Of a DNA stretch of 64,000 bases, positions 1 through 8,565 are shown one piece after another. Both the position numbers and the translations under genes were made by a program. Numbering within the stretch: the first letter of the stretch is position 1; the number at the start of each line of letters is the position of its first letter. Under the pieces are notes generated by a model. That model was not told the DNA's origin and searched no databases. It saw only the letters and a list, made by a program, of their open reading frames with translations. This stretch comes from JACMQX01 sp040385105 (lineage in GTDB: Bacteria > Pseudomonadota > Gammaproteobacteria > Burkholderiales > Burkholderiaceae_C). The stretch spans positions 248,001 through 312,000 of the forward strand of contig JAZKHY010000004.1 of assembly GCA_040385105.1 (NCBI GenBank), written 5' to 3'.

Positions 1-237
1 GACGGGCAGGTTGTCAATGCCAAGGCGCAGGACAGGGTCTGGCATTTGTCCCGCAGCCACGGCCATCTCGCGTACCGCGGCCGCCGCCGCATCATGCGCG
101 ACCAGCTGTTGCGACCTGACCAGAGCAATACGTTGCGCCTCGGTCAGGCTCAGCGACAGTTGCGCTCGGGACGGTGTGGAACAGGTCAGCAACAAGGCTG
201 AAAAAACCAGCCCCGGGAGAAAGTGATGCAAAAACAT
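1..237 (-). CDS. TolC-family outer-membrane efflux protein, N-terminal part
   Basis: The first 79 codons of a minus-strand gene that runs off the left edge. The N-terminus is a hydrophobic signal peptide (about residues 1-25, probable cleavage after S-R-A) followed by the amphipathic helical start LTEAQRIALVRSQ and the turn GQMPDPVLRLG. Both are typical of CusC/CzcC-like TolC channels that carry metal out with an RND pump. I see no lipobox. It lies downstream of the 308-703 gene in the same direction, so the RND pump genes are probably beyond the window edge. Family is fairly sure; the metal (copper or silver) is inferred from the neighbours. Confidence 0.75.
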   Translation of the reverse strand, partial: MFLHHFLPGLVFSALLLTCSTPSRAQLSLSLTEAQRIALVRSQQLVAHDAAAAAVREMAVAAGQMPDPVLRLGIDNLPV

Positions 238-307
238 GGAACCTCCAGAACACGGTATGAAATGTGCGGAAGCAACAGCCTCCGGCAATGTCAAGCGGTC
301 TGGACGT

Positions 308-703
308 TCAAATTCGGAAACAGCAGTGGCGCACGGCCAGCGGCGGTCCGGCCTCGCGCCGCATCAGCGGGGTTTGCAATTCGTGCAACACCGTCGCTTG
401 ACCCGTGGCGGCCAGGGTCAGCACTACGCCCATCTGGGTCAGGTTTGCCAGCGCGGGAACCTGATAGTGGTCAGAACTCAGTTGCGAAGCCTCGCAGTGC
501 GCGTGGCACAGGCCGGGCTGTTCCGGGTCCATGACGAGCGCCATGGATTCCGCACAAGGCATGGCCGCCTCGGCCATCTTCACTACTTCTAGCGCTTTTG
601 CTGGGCCAGGGCACGCATAGGCCGCAAGCGCCACCTGCGACAGAAGCAGCGCACACAGCGTAACAATCGCTGTGATCAGGCGGTAGCGGCGAAAGGGTGA
701 CAT
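308..703 (-). CDS. small secreted His/Cys protein of copper cluster
   Basis: A 131-residue protein with an N-terminal membrane/signal segment (about residues 8-28) and a Cys/His-containing mature part: AYACPG, MPCAES, CHAHCEAS and the C-terminal end RHCCFRI. Short secreted proteins like this often sit just upstream of CusCBA-type operons, but their biochemical role is not known. The paired Cys and His residues make periplasmic metal binding plausible. It is co-directional with the TolC gene 70 bp away and probably co-transcribed with it. It resembles the 9018-9437 protein in overall plan: secreted, with an HxC-rich patch. Confidence 0.6.
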   Translation of the reverse strand: MSPFRRYRLITAIVTLCALLLSQVALAAYACPGPAKALEVVKMAEAAMPCAESMALVMDPEQPGLCHAHCEASQLSSDHYQVPALANLTQMGVVLTLAATGQATVLHELQTPLMRREAGPPLAVRHCCFRI

Positions 704-854
704 GGGATGGTGTTCGGGATCCTCTAGTCAGTGTAGCTGCATGAAACCCCGCCTACAACCACCGCCTCCCGACATCAGAACTTTCTACGTGCCTGTCTTC
801 GTTCGATGTCGGCGCCGTCTCAGGGCGCCGGCGTTCTATGGCTAAGGCATTGAG

Positions 855-1205
855 TCACTTGACCAGCTTGATGTCGGTCACCACGAAAGCGCCCGCCGCC
901 GACTCGGCGCGAAACTCGATCTTGTCGCCCGCGCGGATGTTCTTCAGCTGATCGGGATTGCTGGCCCTGAAGACCATCGTCATTGCTGGCATGTCCAGAT
1001 TCTCGATCGAGGCGTGCTTGATAGTCAATTTGCCTTGCTCGGTGTCGATCTTACGGACCTCGCCTGAGGTCAACTTGACCGCAGGGGCTGCAGATGCAGA
1101 CGCCCCGGCCGGAGTAGCAACAACGGCCGTCGCCGCGCCGGAGGCGAGCGACAAGACTGCGGCCGCGAACAGCACGGGGTCAAATACAAATTTGCGGAAC
1201 AACAT
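855..1205 (-). CDS. CusF-like periplasmic copper-binding protein (copy 1)
   Basis: A 116-residue exported protein with a signal segment at about 10-30, an Ala-rich linker, then a small OB-fold CusF domain. The metal motif reads ENLDMPAMTMVF at about residues 69-80, preceded by a His in IKHASIEN. In E. coli CusF the equivalent motif is NWPEMTM, with Cu(I) held by one His and two Met and capped by Trp. Here the Trp position is Met, giving M-P-x-M-T-M. CusF passes Cu(I) to the CusB adaptor of an RND pump. It is divergent from copR, so it probably shares the CopR operator. A paralogue is at 4286-4630. Confidence 0.85.
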   Translation of the reverse strand: MLFRKFVFDPVLFAAAVLSLASGAATAVVATPAGASASAAPAVKLTSGEVRKIDTEQGKLTIKHASIENLDMPAMTMVFRASNPDQLKNIRAGDKIEFRAESAAGAFVVTDIKLVK

Positions 1206-1320
1206 AAATCAAACTCCTTTACCATCGATTGCAAGAGCTGTCCTAGCGGACAGCGGGACGCAACGCTTGCATCACCGTTCGTACTTTAGTGGTCCAGACA
1301 CAACTTCGTGCTGACCCCCA

Positions 1321-1338
1321 GATTACAAAACCGCAATC
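1321..1338. promoter_or_regulatory. candidate CopR operator (cop box)
   Basis: An imperfect inverted repeat GATTAC-N6-GCAATC (5 of 6 pairs) lies between the divergent cusF-like gene and copR, just ahead of the TTG chosen as the copR start. A closely related site (GATTAC-N6-GTAATT, about 14 of 18 positions shared) is upstream of the 9498-9866 gene. OmpR-family copper regulators bind such spaced inverted repeats. The operator role is inferred. Confidence 0.5.
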
Positions 1339-1355
1339 TTGAATTGAGGACGAGC

Positions 1356-2039
1356 TTGAAAATTCTGGTCATCGAAGATGAACCCAAGGCTGCCGAGTAT
1401 TTGCGCCAAGGTCTCGCCGAGAGCGGCTATTCAGTCGAGATAGCCCATACCGGCACCGACGGGCTTCACGCCGCTGCCAATGGCGACCATGACCTGATCG
1501 TTCTGGACGTAATGCTCCCCGGCATCGACGGCTTCGCAGTACTTTCTGCTCTCCGCACCTCAAGGCAGGTCCCGGTTTTGATGCTCACTGCCCGGGGAAA
1601 GACTGACGACAAAGTGCGCGGCTTTGACCTTGGTGCCGACGACTACCTCGTCAAGCCATTCCAGTTCCCCGAACTCCTGGCGCGTGTGCGGGCGCTGCTC
1701 AAGCGCGGCCAGGCACCCTCCGTAGATTCCCTCCTGCGGGTCGCCGACCTGGAGATCGATCCGGTGCGGCATCGAGCGACCCGCGCCGGTCATCGAATCG
1801 ACTTGTCGGCAAAGGAATTTGCGTTGCTTACTCTTCTGATGCAAAAGACTGAAGAAGTCTTGTCCCGGACCCAGATCGCATCGCTGGTGTGGGACATTCA
1901 TTTTGACTCCGACACCAACGTCGTCGAAGTGGCCATCCGTCGCCTGCGCGCCAAGATCGATGACCCATTCCATTCGAAACTGATTCATACGGTCAGAGGT
2001 GTCGGATACGTGCTGGAGCCTCGAGAGGCGACTCCTTGA
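1356..2039 (+). CDS. copR: copper-responsive OmpR-family response regulator
   Basis: Response regulator of the CusR/CopR group. The receiver domain begins KILVIEDEPKAAEYL with the phospho-acceptor Asp51 in LIVLDVMLPG and a Lys in YLVKPFQFPELL. The C-terminal winged helix (about 125-225) contains the recognition segment SDTNVVEVAIRRLRAKI and ends HTVRGVGYVLE. I chose the TTG at 1356: it has a TGAGGA ribosome site 5 bases upstream, gives 227 residues (the same as E. coli CusR), and leaves the cop box outside the gene. A GTG at 1308 is also in frame. It overlaps the kinase start by 4 bases (TTGA), so the pair is translationally coupled. Confidence 0.92.
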   Translation: MKILVIEDEPKAAEYLRQGLAESGYSVEIAHTGTDGLHAAANGDHDLIVLDVMLPGIDGFAVLSALRTSRQVPVLMLTARGKTDDKVRGFDLGADDYLVKPFQFPELLARVRALLKRGQAPSVDSLLRVADLEIDPVRHRATRAGHRIDLSAKEFALLTLLMQKTEEVLSRTQIASLVWDIHFDSDTNVVEVAIRRLRAKIDDPFHSKLIHTVRGVGYVLEPREATP

Positions 2040-3463
2040 GTTGGCGCAACCCGTTTGCAGCTATACATCAGGCATCCCTTGCGTCGCGGATCGCGCTGGC
2101 CAGCGCCCTCTTTGGGCTGATCGTTGTGGGTGGCGCCATCGTGGTGGGATACCTCGCGCTGTCCCAACAGCTGGATGCCCGCTCGGCAGCAGAACTCAGA
2201 GGGAAGAAGGATCTGGCGCTGCACGTGCTGTCCGAGATACCTTCACCTGCCCGGATAGACGAAAATCGCCACCGATTTGGCGATCTGCTAATTGGCCACG
2301 ACGAACTGCATCTAGCCCTGGCGGACCCTGCGGCTGCCACACCGGCCATTGCTTTCTCAGAGATCGCCCGCCAATCGGAGGCTGCATTGGAAGCTGCTCC
2401 CGACGACGCCGAAGCGATTCTGTACTGGACCCCGCCTGCGGGATCACGGCTGATTGCCATTCGTGGCCTTGGTCCAGTTGCCAACGGGCACCCGATCCGC
2501 TATTACATCTCACTGGACCGCCGGGATGATCATCGCCTGCTGTCCGGATTCATCAAGGCCACTTTGGTGGGTCTGCCACTGCTTTTACTCGTCGTCGCGC
2601 TGGGTGCCTGGCTGATCACGAGGACAAGCCTGATGCCGCTGCGGCGGTTTAATCGCCTGGCAGCCTCAATCGGAGCAGGGACGCTCAGCCAGAGGGTATC
2701 TACGGCTGGCTTGCCCAACGAGCTTGCCGACCTCGCCGATGAATTCAACAGCATGATGGAACGAATCGACACGGGGTATCGACGTCTCCAGGAGTTTTCC
2801 GGAGATCTTGCCCACGAATTACGCACCCCTGTCGCGACTCTGCTAGGCCGCACGCAGGTGGCGCTATCGCAAACGCGAAGTGTCAGTGACCTGCAGCAGG
2901 TACTGGAGGGCAACGTCGAAGAGCTAAATCGACTGGCGCGGCTCATTTCCGACATGTTGTTCATTGCCAGGACTGAAGGCCATGAAAGCCCGATTCATGC
3001 GGAAGCCGTCGACCTTGGGCGAGAGGCGAGCAAGATCGCTGACTACCTCTCGCTTGCTGCCGAAGAACGCGGTGTTTCGGTTGAGGTCACCGGCACTGCG
3101 CTGGTCAGGGCCGATCGCATGCTCGTAGAGCGTGCGATCACGAACCTAGTCAACAACGCAATCCGGCACGCATTCGCTGGTTCTGTGGTTCGAATCTCGA
3201 TCAGTGTCGAGGCAGGATTCACAATGCTCGCCGTCACAAATATTGGTGAAAGCATTCCCCAAATTCATCTGGAGCGCGTCTTCGACCGCTTCTATCGCGT
3301 CGATTCCGCTCGAGCCCGGACCGACGGTGGGACAGGGCTTGGTTTGGCCATCGTGCGCTCAATCATGACCGCCCACGGAGGCCGGGTCACGGCCCAAAGC
3401 GAACCGGGAGCGGAGACCAGTTTCGCTCTCGCATTCCCGTCGCTGTCCGCCGGTACATCCTGA
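2036..3463 (+). CDS. copS: copper sensor histidine kinase, CusS/CopS type
   Basis: A 475-residue membrane sensor kinase. Transmembrane helices lie at about 20-42 and 172-195 with a periplasmic sensor between them. A HAMP segment follows, then the phospho-acceptor His260 in GDLAHELRTP, an N box with ITNLVNNAIRHA, and a G box TGLGLAIVRSI. CusS-type kinases sense periplasmic Cu(I) or Ag(I) and phosphorylate CopR/CusR. The gene starts at a TTG that overlaps the copR stop. The plus-strand pair sits between two minus-strand blocks of copper genes, which it probably controls. Confidence 0.92.
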   Translation: MSWRNPFAAIHQASLASRIALASALFGLIVVGGAIVVGYLALSQQLDARSAAELRGKKDLALHVLSEIPSPARIDENRHRFGDLLIGHDELHLALADPAAATPAIAFSEIARQSEAALEAAPDDAEAILYWTPPAGSRLIAIRGLGPVANGHPIRYYISLDRRDDHRLLSGFIKATLVGLPLLLLVVALGAWLITRTSLMPLRRFNRLAASIGAGTLSQRVSTAGLPNELADLADEFNSMMERIDTGYRRLQEFSGDLAHELRTPVATLLGRTQVALSQTRSVSDLQQVLEGNVEELNRLARLISDMLFIARTEGHESPIHAEAVDLGREASKIADYLSLAAEERGVSVEVTGTALVRADRMLVERAITNLVNNAIRHAFAGSVVRISISVEAGFTMLAVTNIGESIPQIHLERVFDRFYRVDSARARTDGGTGLGLAIVRSIMTAHGGRVTAQSEPGAETSFALAFPSLSAGTS

Positions 3464-3553
3464 AGGGCGCCACTCACATCTGTGACTCGCGCGTAGCGCT
3501 GCAGCTGCTGTGGCAGCAGGGCGGACACCAGACCAGTACGTGGAAACAGAACG

Positions 3554-3979
3554 CTACTTCATCATCTTGTCCATCGGATGTCCCTGCTTAGCGAGGAATT
3601 TGTCGAGCTGCGCAATCTCTTTCCTTTGGTCCGAGATAATCTTCCGGGCCATCTTCTTCATCTCGGGATCCTTCCCGTCCTTGAGCTCGGCTTCGGACAT
3701 CTGGATTGCACCCTGATGATGGATGCGCATCATCATCGCGAAGTCGATATCGGGCTTGCCGGTCATGGCCATTCCCGCCATCTTGTCGTTGCTCTCCTTC
3801 ATCATGCCCTTCATGTCCATTGCACCTGAGGGCGCGGATGAGGTGCCGGCAGACATCGCGTGTCCGCCAGGATGGGCGGGCTTGGCCGATTGGGCCAAGA
3901 CGGCTGCAGGCAAAAGTCCGGCGGTCAATGCAATCACTGCCGCGGCAGTTGCAATGAAGTGTTTGCGTTGGTGGGTCAT
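3554..3979 (-). CDS. DUF305-family exported Met/His-rich protein
   Basis: 141 residues: a signal peptide (about 1-29), a Met/His-rich linker (HPGGHAM, MDMKGMMK, MAGMAMTG), and a DUF305 domain marked by FAMMMRIHHQGAIQMSEAEL and later a MARKIISDQRKEIAQL helix. DUF305 proteins are ferritin-like helical proteins found in copper and other metal-resistance loci (CopM type); the clustered Met and His suit periplasmic copper binding. It is the last gene of the leftward copper operon, convergent with copS about 90 bp away. Confidence 0.85.
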   Translation of the reverse strand: MTHQRKHFIATAAAVIALTAGLLPAAVLAQSAKPAHPGGHAMSAGTSSAPSGAMDMKGMMKESNDKMAGMAMTGKPDIDFAMMMRIHHQGAIQMSEAELKDGKDPEMKKMARKIISDQRKEIAQLDKFLAKQGHPMDKMMK

Positions 3980-4080
3980 TTCAGTTCCTGGTGAGATTTA
4001 TAAAGGCTGCTGTTCCCCGCTCCTTCGAATCCGTCACATTGCGGTCATTCGTACCCACTCCTCGCAAAGTCCCCGCGGCG

Positions 4081-4272
4081 TTATCGCCGTCTTCGAGACT
4101 TGCGCGCGCGAATGCCGCCCTGCCTGGTCTTGCCGAGGCCGCGGCGTTTGTCGCGCCAGATTAGAAACCCTGTCAGGGCGGCCATGAAGACCGCCACCAA
4201 TCCCCCGCCCACCAGAACAAGGCTCAACGTCTCGTGAGAGGCGTTGGCAATCCTGAACATTTCGTGGGACAT
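4081..4272 (-). CDS. small single-pass membrane protein
   Basis: A 63-residue protein with one strong membrane helix (LSLVLVGGGLVAVFMAALTGFLIW, about 17-40) and a very basic tail ending RARKSRRRR, which predicts the C-terminus stays in the cytoplasm. It lies in line between the CusF-like and DUF305 genes with 13 bp to its upstream neighbour, so co-transcription is likely. No known family recognised; a role in the copper operon is only inferred from position. Confidence 0.55.
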   Translation of the reverse strand: MSHEMFRIANASHETLSLVLVGGGLVAVFMAALTGFLIWRDKRRGLGKTRQGGIRARKSRRRR

Positions 4273-4285
4273 GGGCCGGGCAACC

Positions 4286-4630
4286 CTACTTTGCGGGCTG
4301 AAGCTCAGTCACAGTGAATTTTCCGCTTTCCCCGGTAGCGGTGAAGCGAACCTTGTCGCCCACCTTTACCTTGTCCAGGAGCGCCGCGTCGCCAACACCA
4401 AACACCATGGTCATGGGCGGCATGTCCAGGTTCTTGATCGTGCCGTGTTTCAGCGTAATCTTCTTGTTGTCCTTGTCCACCTTGCGCACCTCGGCATCGG
4501 TCATTTCGGCCGCAGCCGGCTTTGCTGCAGCGGCAGCGCCGGTGGTAGAGGCCTGCGCCAGGGCCGTAAATGGCACAAGAGCGGCAGAACCCAGGACTGC
4601 GGCCAGGAGTGAATGTTTGATAGCATTCAT
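4286..4630 (-). CDS. CusF-like periplasmic copper-binding protein (copy 2)
   Basis: 114 residues: signal peptide ending around F-T-A-L-A-Q-A, an Ala-rich linker, then a CusF OB-fold domain with LKHGTIKNLDMPPMTMVF. As in the copy at 855-1205, the residue matching the CusF capping Trp is Met. The domain is about 60% identical to copy 1 by eye. Its ATG overlaps the stop of the DUF411 gene (ATGA), so translation is coupled. It may deliver copper to an efflux system or to the multicopper oxidase encoded upstream. Confidence 0.85.
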   Translation of the reverse strand: MNAIKHSLLAAVLGSAALVPFTALAQASTTGAAAAAKPAAAEMTDAEVRKVDKDNKKITLKHGTIKNLDMPPMTMVFGVGDAALLDKVKVGDKVRFTATGESGKFTVTELQPAK

Positions 4631-5124
4631 GATTTGCTTCCTTCGTAACGTTGATAAACCGTGGCGCCGCCGTCTTTGGTCAGCAGCATCACGCTGTAAG
4701 GGTCTTTGCGGTTTCCGTAAATCTCGCCGTCCATCCCGGGTGATCCAACTGGCATGCCCGGCACTGCCAGCCCCAGCGCGGCTGGCTTTTCCTTGAGAAG
4801 GCGCCGGATTTCCTTCACCGGAACATGGCCCTCAATGGCATAGCCACCAATCAGCGCGGTGTGGCATGACCCGTACCTGCGGTCCACGCCCAGCCGCTCA
4901 CGGATACGGTCGTTGCCTGTGTCGTTGACCTTTACCTTGAAGCCTGCAGAATCCAAGTATGCAACCCAGTCCTTGCAGCAGCCACAGTTGGGGTCTTTCC
5001 ATACTTCGGCAAAGAGGGTCTTTGCCGACGCAGGAACATGCACTGCGAGCAACAAGGCACCCGCAAACGCGGCCACAACCGTACGACGGCCAGCCGCGAA
5101 CTCAGTGCTTGTGACCGGGTGCAT
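4627..5124 (-). CDS. DUF411 metal-binding protein
   Basis: 165 residues from the ATG at 5124, which has a GGAG ribosome site; an upstream in-frame start exists but would run far into the cupredoxin gene. There is a Tat-like or Sec signal (RRTVVAAFAGALLLA). The DUF411 core follows: WKDPNCGCCKDWVAYLDSAGF, then RYGSCHTALIGGYAIEGHVP. The Cys-x-Cys-Cys and SCH motifs are the likely metal ligands. DUF411 proteins recur in copper and silver resistance loci, but their reaction is unknown. It overlaps the end of the cupredoxin gene by 23 bp and the start of cusF copy 2 by 4 bp. Confidence 0.85.
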   Translation of the reverse strand: MHPVTSTEFAAGRRTVVAAFAGALLLAVHVPASAKTLFAEVWKDPNCGCCKDWVAYLDSAGFKVKVNDTGNDRIRERLGVDRRYGSCHTALIGGYAIEGHVPVKEIRRLLKEKPAALGLAVPGMPVGSPGMDGEIYGNRKDPYSVMLLTKDGGATVYQRYEGSKS

Positions 5125-5644
5125 GGGCGTCACTCCTTCCAGTTCCGGCCACCTTGATCTTGCCGACCATGCCGGCCTGGTAGTGGCCGGCAATGAGGCA
5201 GGCAAAGTCGAAGTCACCGGCACGGTTGAAGTTCCAGATCATCTCGCCAGTTTTCCCCTGCGCGACGTGGGTCATATAGGGCTCTTCATGTTCCATGTTC
5301 GGAAACTTCACCATCAAAGCCGCATGCTCATCCAACACCTTCTTCGTGCCGATGACCATTTCGTGCATCATCTTGCCATCGTTCTTGATGACGAACTTGA
5401 CCGTCTCGCCCTGTTTGACTTCGATGTTGTCCGGCGTGAACCGCATGTTGTCAGTCATGGTGACCACGATCGTGCGCTTCACGGCCCTTGCATCGCCGGC
5501 TATGCCCCAGTCCTTCTGCTCTTTCTTGACAGCGCCTGCGGCCTTCTTGCTGTGATCTTCGTCCCCGTGGGCCATGGCACCCAAAGAGGTGCCCAAAAGA
5601 GCTGCGGCCAGGAGCGCGTTCAAAGCTGGATGTGACAGTTTCAT
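5102..5644 (-). CDS. copI: CopI-type periplasmic cupredoxin
   Basis: 180 residues from the ATG at 5644; the longer frame to 5872 lies inside the oxidase gene. A signal peptide ends at M-A-H-G and is followed by the His/Asp-rich stretch HGDEDH. One cupredoxin domain carries the type 1 copper ligands His94 (KMMHEM), Cys149, His154 and Met159 in FDFACLIAGHYQAGM. A Met/His-rich loop (NMEHEEPYMTH) and a His-rich tail (HAPGHKH) may bind extra copper. CopI proteins are periplasmic cupredoxins needed for copper tolerance in several proteobacteria. It sits between the multicopper oxidase and DUF411 genes. Confidence 0.87.
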   Translation of the reverse strand: MKLSHPALNALLAAALLGTSLGAMAHGDEDHSKKAAGAVKKEQKDWGIAGDARAVKRTIVVTMTDNMRFTPDNIEVKQGETVKFVIKNDGKMMHEMVIGTKKVLDEHAALMVKFPNMEHEEPYMTHVAQGKTGEMIWNFNRAGDFDFACLIAGHYQAGMVGKIKVAGTGRSDAHAPGHKH

Positions 5645-5687
5645 TTCAGTATCCTTTCGATTGAAGAAATCGGCAAATTGCCGGGGG

Positions 5688-7100
5688 TTAATGGCCGGAA
5701 TGGCCCTTTGGCTTGCGAATTTGCACTTCCACCTCTTTCTGGGGCTTTGCTGCGCTGGGCATTGAACCGGCCCCTTCGGACTTGAAACGCGCGGGGTCGG
5801 GTAGTGCGCCTGTGAACTCATAAGCCACTGTGCCCGGGGGATGCTGGAACCAGTCAGGGCTCTTGTAGTCACCGCGCTTCTGGTCAGAGCGCACCTTGAC
5901 CACGGTGAACATGCCGCCCATCTCGACCGAGCCGAAAGGGCCCTGGCCGGTCATCATGCGTTCGGTGTTGTCCGGCAAGGGCATGTCCATCTCTGCCATG
6001 TCCGCCATGCCGCGCTCGCCCATGACCATGTAATCAGGGACAAGGTTGGTGATGTCCTTCACCACCTTTCGATGGTCCACACCGATCATGGTCGGTACGT
6101 CATGCCCCATCGCGTTCATGGTGTGATGACTCTTGTGGCAGTGAAACGCCCAGTCGCCTTCCTCGTCTGCCAGGAATTCAATCTGGCGCATCTGGCCAAC
6201 AGCCACGTCCGTTGTGACTTCATACCAACGCGTGCTTTTCGGAGTGGGGCCGCCATCGGTGCCTGTCACCAGAAATTCATGCCCATGCAGGTGGATCGGG
6301 TGGTTGGTCATCGTCAGGTTGCCGATGCGGATGCGCACCTTGTCGTTCTTGCGCACGTTCATCGAGTCGATCCCGGGGAAGATTCGGCTGTTGAACGTCC
6401 ACAAGTTGAAGTCCAGCATCGTCATGATCTTGGGCGTATACGCACCAGGATCGATGTCGTAGGCATTGAGAAGGAACACGAAGTCACGGTCAACTTCATC
6501 GATGAGTGGGTTCTTGCCCTTGGGATGCGTGACCCAGAAGCCCATCATGCCCATCGCCATCTGCGTCATCTCATCGGCATGCGGGTGGTACATGAAGGTG
6601 CCAGGCCGGCGCGCGACGAATTCGTAGACGAAAGTTTTGCCCGGGTCGATGGCCTTCTGGTTCAGGCCCGCGACACCATCCATTCCATTGGGCAAGCGCT
6701 GACCGTGCCAGTGGATGCTGGTGTGCTCGGGCAATTTGTTGGTCACAAACACCCGTACCCGATCACCCTCCACCACCTCAATGGTGGGTCCGGGCGATTG
6801 GCCGTTATATCCCCAAAGGTGAGCCTTGAACCCCGGCGACATTTCGCGCACAACCGGTTCGGCCACGAGATGAAACTCCTTGACGCCGCTGTTCATGCGC
6901 CAGGGCAGTGTCCAGCCATTGAGCGTGACGATAGGGTTGTAGGGCCGCCCGGTATTGGGCACGAGGGGTGGCATGGTGTCGGGTTTGGTCTGCATGACCG
7001 GTTCCGGCAGTGCCGCCATGGCGACCTTGCTGACCGAGGCTGCAGCAATTGCACCTGTGATCGCGCCTGCGCCAGATAGAAAATTGCGTCTGCTATTCAT
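5688..7100 (-). CDS. copA: multicopper oxidase, CopA-like
   Basis: A 470-residue exported oxidase. The N-terminus carries a twin-arginine-type signal (SRRNFLSGAGAITG). The four copper-binding stretches are complete: HWHG at 130-133, HPH at 172-174, HPIHLHGH at 267-274 and HCHKSHH at 320-326. It is shorter than plasmid CopA proteins and closer to the compact oxidases linked to CopI. The C-terminal part has Met-rich segments (MADMAEMDMP) that could bind Cu(I). It is expected to oxidise Cu(I) to the less toxic Cu(II) in the periplasm. It lies 43 bp upstream of copI in the leftward operon. The reaction is inferred from family. Confidence 0.9.
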   Translation of the reverse strand: MNSRRNFLSGAGAITGAIAAASVSKVAMAALPEPVMQTKPDTMPPLVPNTGRPYNPIVTLNGWTLPWRMNSGVKEFHLVAEPVVREMSPGFKAHLWGYNGQSPGPTIEVVEGDRVRVFVTNKLPEHTSIHWHGQRLPNGMDGVAGLNQKAIDPGKTFVYEFVARRPGTFMYHPHADEMTQMAMGMMGFWVTHPKGKNPLIDEVDRDFVFLLNAYDIDPGAYTPKIMTMLDFNLWTFNSRIFPGIDSMNVRKNDKVRIRIGNLTMTNHPIHLHGHEFLVTGTDGGPTPKSTRWYEVTTDVAVGQMRQIEFLADEEGDWAFHCHKSHHTMNAMGHDVPTMIGVDHRKVVKDITNLVPDYMVMGERGMADMAEMDMPLPDNTERMMTGQGPFGSVEMGGMFTVVKVRSDQKRGDYKSPDWFQHPPGTVAYEFTGALPDPARFKSEGAGSMPSAAKPQKEVEVQIRKPKGHSGH

Positions 7101-7130
7101 TTTGATTCCGTGTGTGTTTGCGGCGAGCCA

Positions 7131-8552
7131 TCAATGGGCCGGCCCTTCCGGGCCGGTGGACTTGGCGGAAGCCGGCGCGGTGCCCATGGAAACCGGCTTG
7201 CCGATGACTGACGAAGCGAGACCCGCATCGGCCAGCCAGAACTGCTGGTGTGCATTGATGGACTGCATGACGCTGGCGACCTGGTCACGGCTGTCTGCCA
7301 GCAGCTCGAACACGCCGATCAACATGCCGTTGTAGCGGAGCACATTCTCCTCGGCCATCACCTTGCGCAGTGGCACTATCTCGTCGCGGTAGTGCCTGGC
7401 CAGGTCGTAGGCAGTGCGGTAAGCCGAGTAGCTCTCACGCAGCTGCGATGTCGCCGAGCGCACAACCGCCTCATACCTGTTTGCTGCGGCCAGCGACTGC
7501 GCATTCATGCCCGCGCGTTGGGCGCCGCCCCAGTCGAAAACAGGAAGGCGGATATCCAGTTCGTAGCCTCGGCGATTGCTCTTCACACCGGTGCTGTTGT
7601 CGAACACGGTATCCCGGCGGACGCCGGCCTCGACGTCCAGAAGACTGTTCAAGAGGGCCAGCCCTTGCGACTTGCCCGCCACATCGAGTTGCAACCGCGC
7701 GAGCTGGACGTCAATGCGTTGCTGAAGCGCCGAAGCGCTGACATTGGCGGCGGCCTTCGGCTCCGTCGGCAGGTCGGGCAGGCGGGCAGGCAGCTGCAAC
7801 TGCATCGCCTGCGCATCCGTCAACCCGAGCAGGCGCACCAGCTCTTCGCGCGCGGCGGTGACCGCATGCTGTGCCGAAGCCAGCTGCGCCACTGCGTCAG
7901 CATAGAAGGCATGCTGACGCGCCCGCTGCAACTTTGTAAAATTTCCCACCTGTTGCATGCGCCTGGCCAGTTCGGCACTGGCCTGGGCTGACCTGTTGAC
8001 CTGGTCGGCATACTGCAGCAACTCCTGTGCGGCGACAGCGCGAACCCAGGCTTGCCTGACCTGGCTCACTTGCTCCACCACGGTGCCACCGAGTTGGACT
8101 TTGGCCTGGGCGACCTGGTTGCGGGAAATTGCCTGGCGCTGTGGGAGCGTCAGGAGATCCAGCAGGCCGAATGACAGCAGCCGCCCCAGCTCCAGCTCGT
8201 CACCCGCCCGAACGCGCTCGAACGAAAATACCGGATTGCCGATCCGGCCGGCCTGATTGGCTGCGGCCATGTCCGCCCAGTTCTGCGCGATCAGCGCTTG
8301 CATGGAGGGGCTGTTCGCAAGAGCAAGCTGCACCGCGTCATCCATGGCCAGAGGCTTGGCAAGAAGCTGTTGGCTGAACTGGTCCCGCGCCTGGCGCTGC
8401 TGAGCGGTTTGACTGAGTTCAAGCTTGCCCTGGGTGAAGGTTTGCGTGGACTGGTTGGCTTCCTGCAGGGTCTGATCGATGTCGACGCTCGCGCATCCGG
8501 CGAGGAGCAGGACGGCAATGCCTGTGCCTGCGAGACTGAAATTTCTTTGCAT
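7131..8552 (-). CDS. TolC-family outer-membrane lipoprotein
   Basis: 473 residues from the ATG at 8552; upstream in-frame codons belong to another gene. A lipoprotein signal with lipobox L-A-G-C (Cys20) is followed by two repeated long helical regions of the outer-membrane efflux family (e.g. AVQLALANSPSMQALIAQNWADMAAANQAGR and its counterpart near YRTAYDLARHYRDEIVPLRK). TolC-like proteins form the outer-membrane channel of tripartite pumps. No inner-membrane pump is encoded beside it, so here it may serve the pump genes left of the window or act alone in the CopA/CopI cluster. Confidence 0.87.
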   Translation of the reverse strand: MQRNFSLAGTGIAVLLLAGCASVDIDQTLQEANQSTQTFTQGKLELSQTAQQRQARDQFSQQLLAKPLAMDDAVQLALANSPSMQALIAQNWADMAAANQAGRIGNPVFSFERVRAGDELELGRLLSFGLLDLLTLPQRQAISRNQVAQAKVQLGGTVVEQVSQVRQAWVRAVAAQELLQYADQVNRSAQASAELARRMQQVGNFTKLQRARQHAFYADAVAQLASAQHAVTAAREELVRLLGLTDAQAMQLQLPARLPDLPTEPKAAANVSASALQQRIDVQLARLQLDVAGKSQGLALLNSLLDVEAGVRRDTVFDNSTGVKSNRRGYELDIRLPVFDWGGAQRAGMNAQSLAAANRYEAVVRSATSQLRESYSAYRTAYDLARHYRDEIVPLRKVMAEENVLRYNGMLIGVFELLADSRDQVASVMQSINAHQQFWLADAGLASSVIGKPVSMGTAPASAKSTGPEGPAH

Positions 8553-8565
8553 GTTGATTTGCCTT

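Noticed and set aside
1308..1355. Upstream GTG start for copR
   Set aside because: It would place the candidate CopR box inside the gene and lacks a ribosome site; the TTG at 1356 gives the family's usual length.
5841..7079. Long plus-strand open frame (412 residues) over the multicopper oxidase gene
   Set aside because: It is antisense to an intact oxidase with all copper motifs, is rich in His and Arg from reversed codons, and has no domain.
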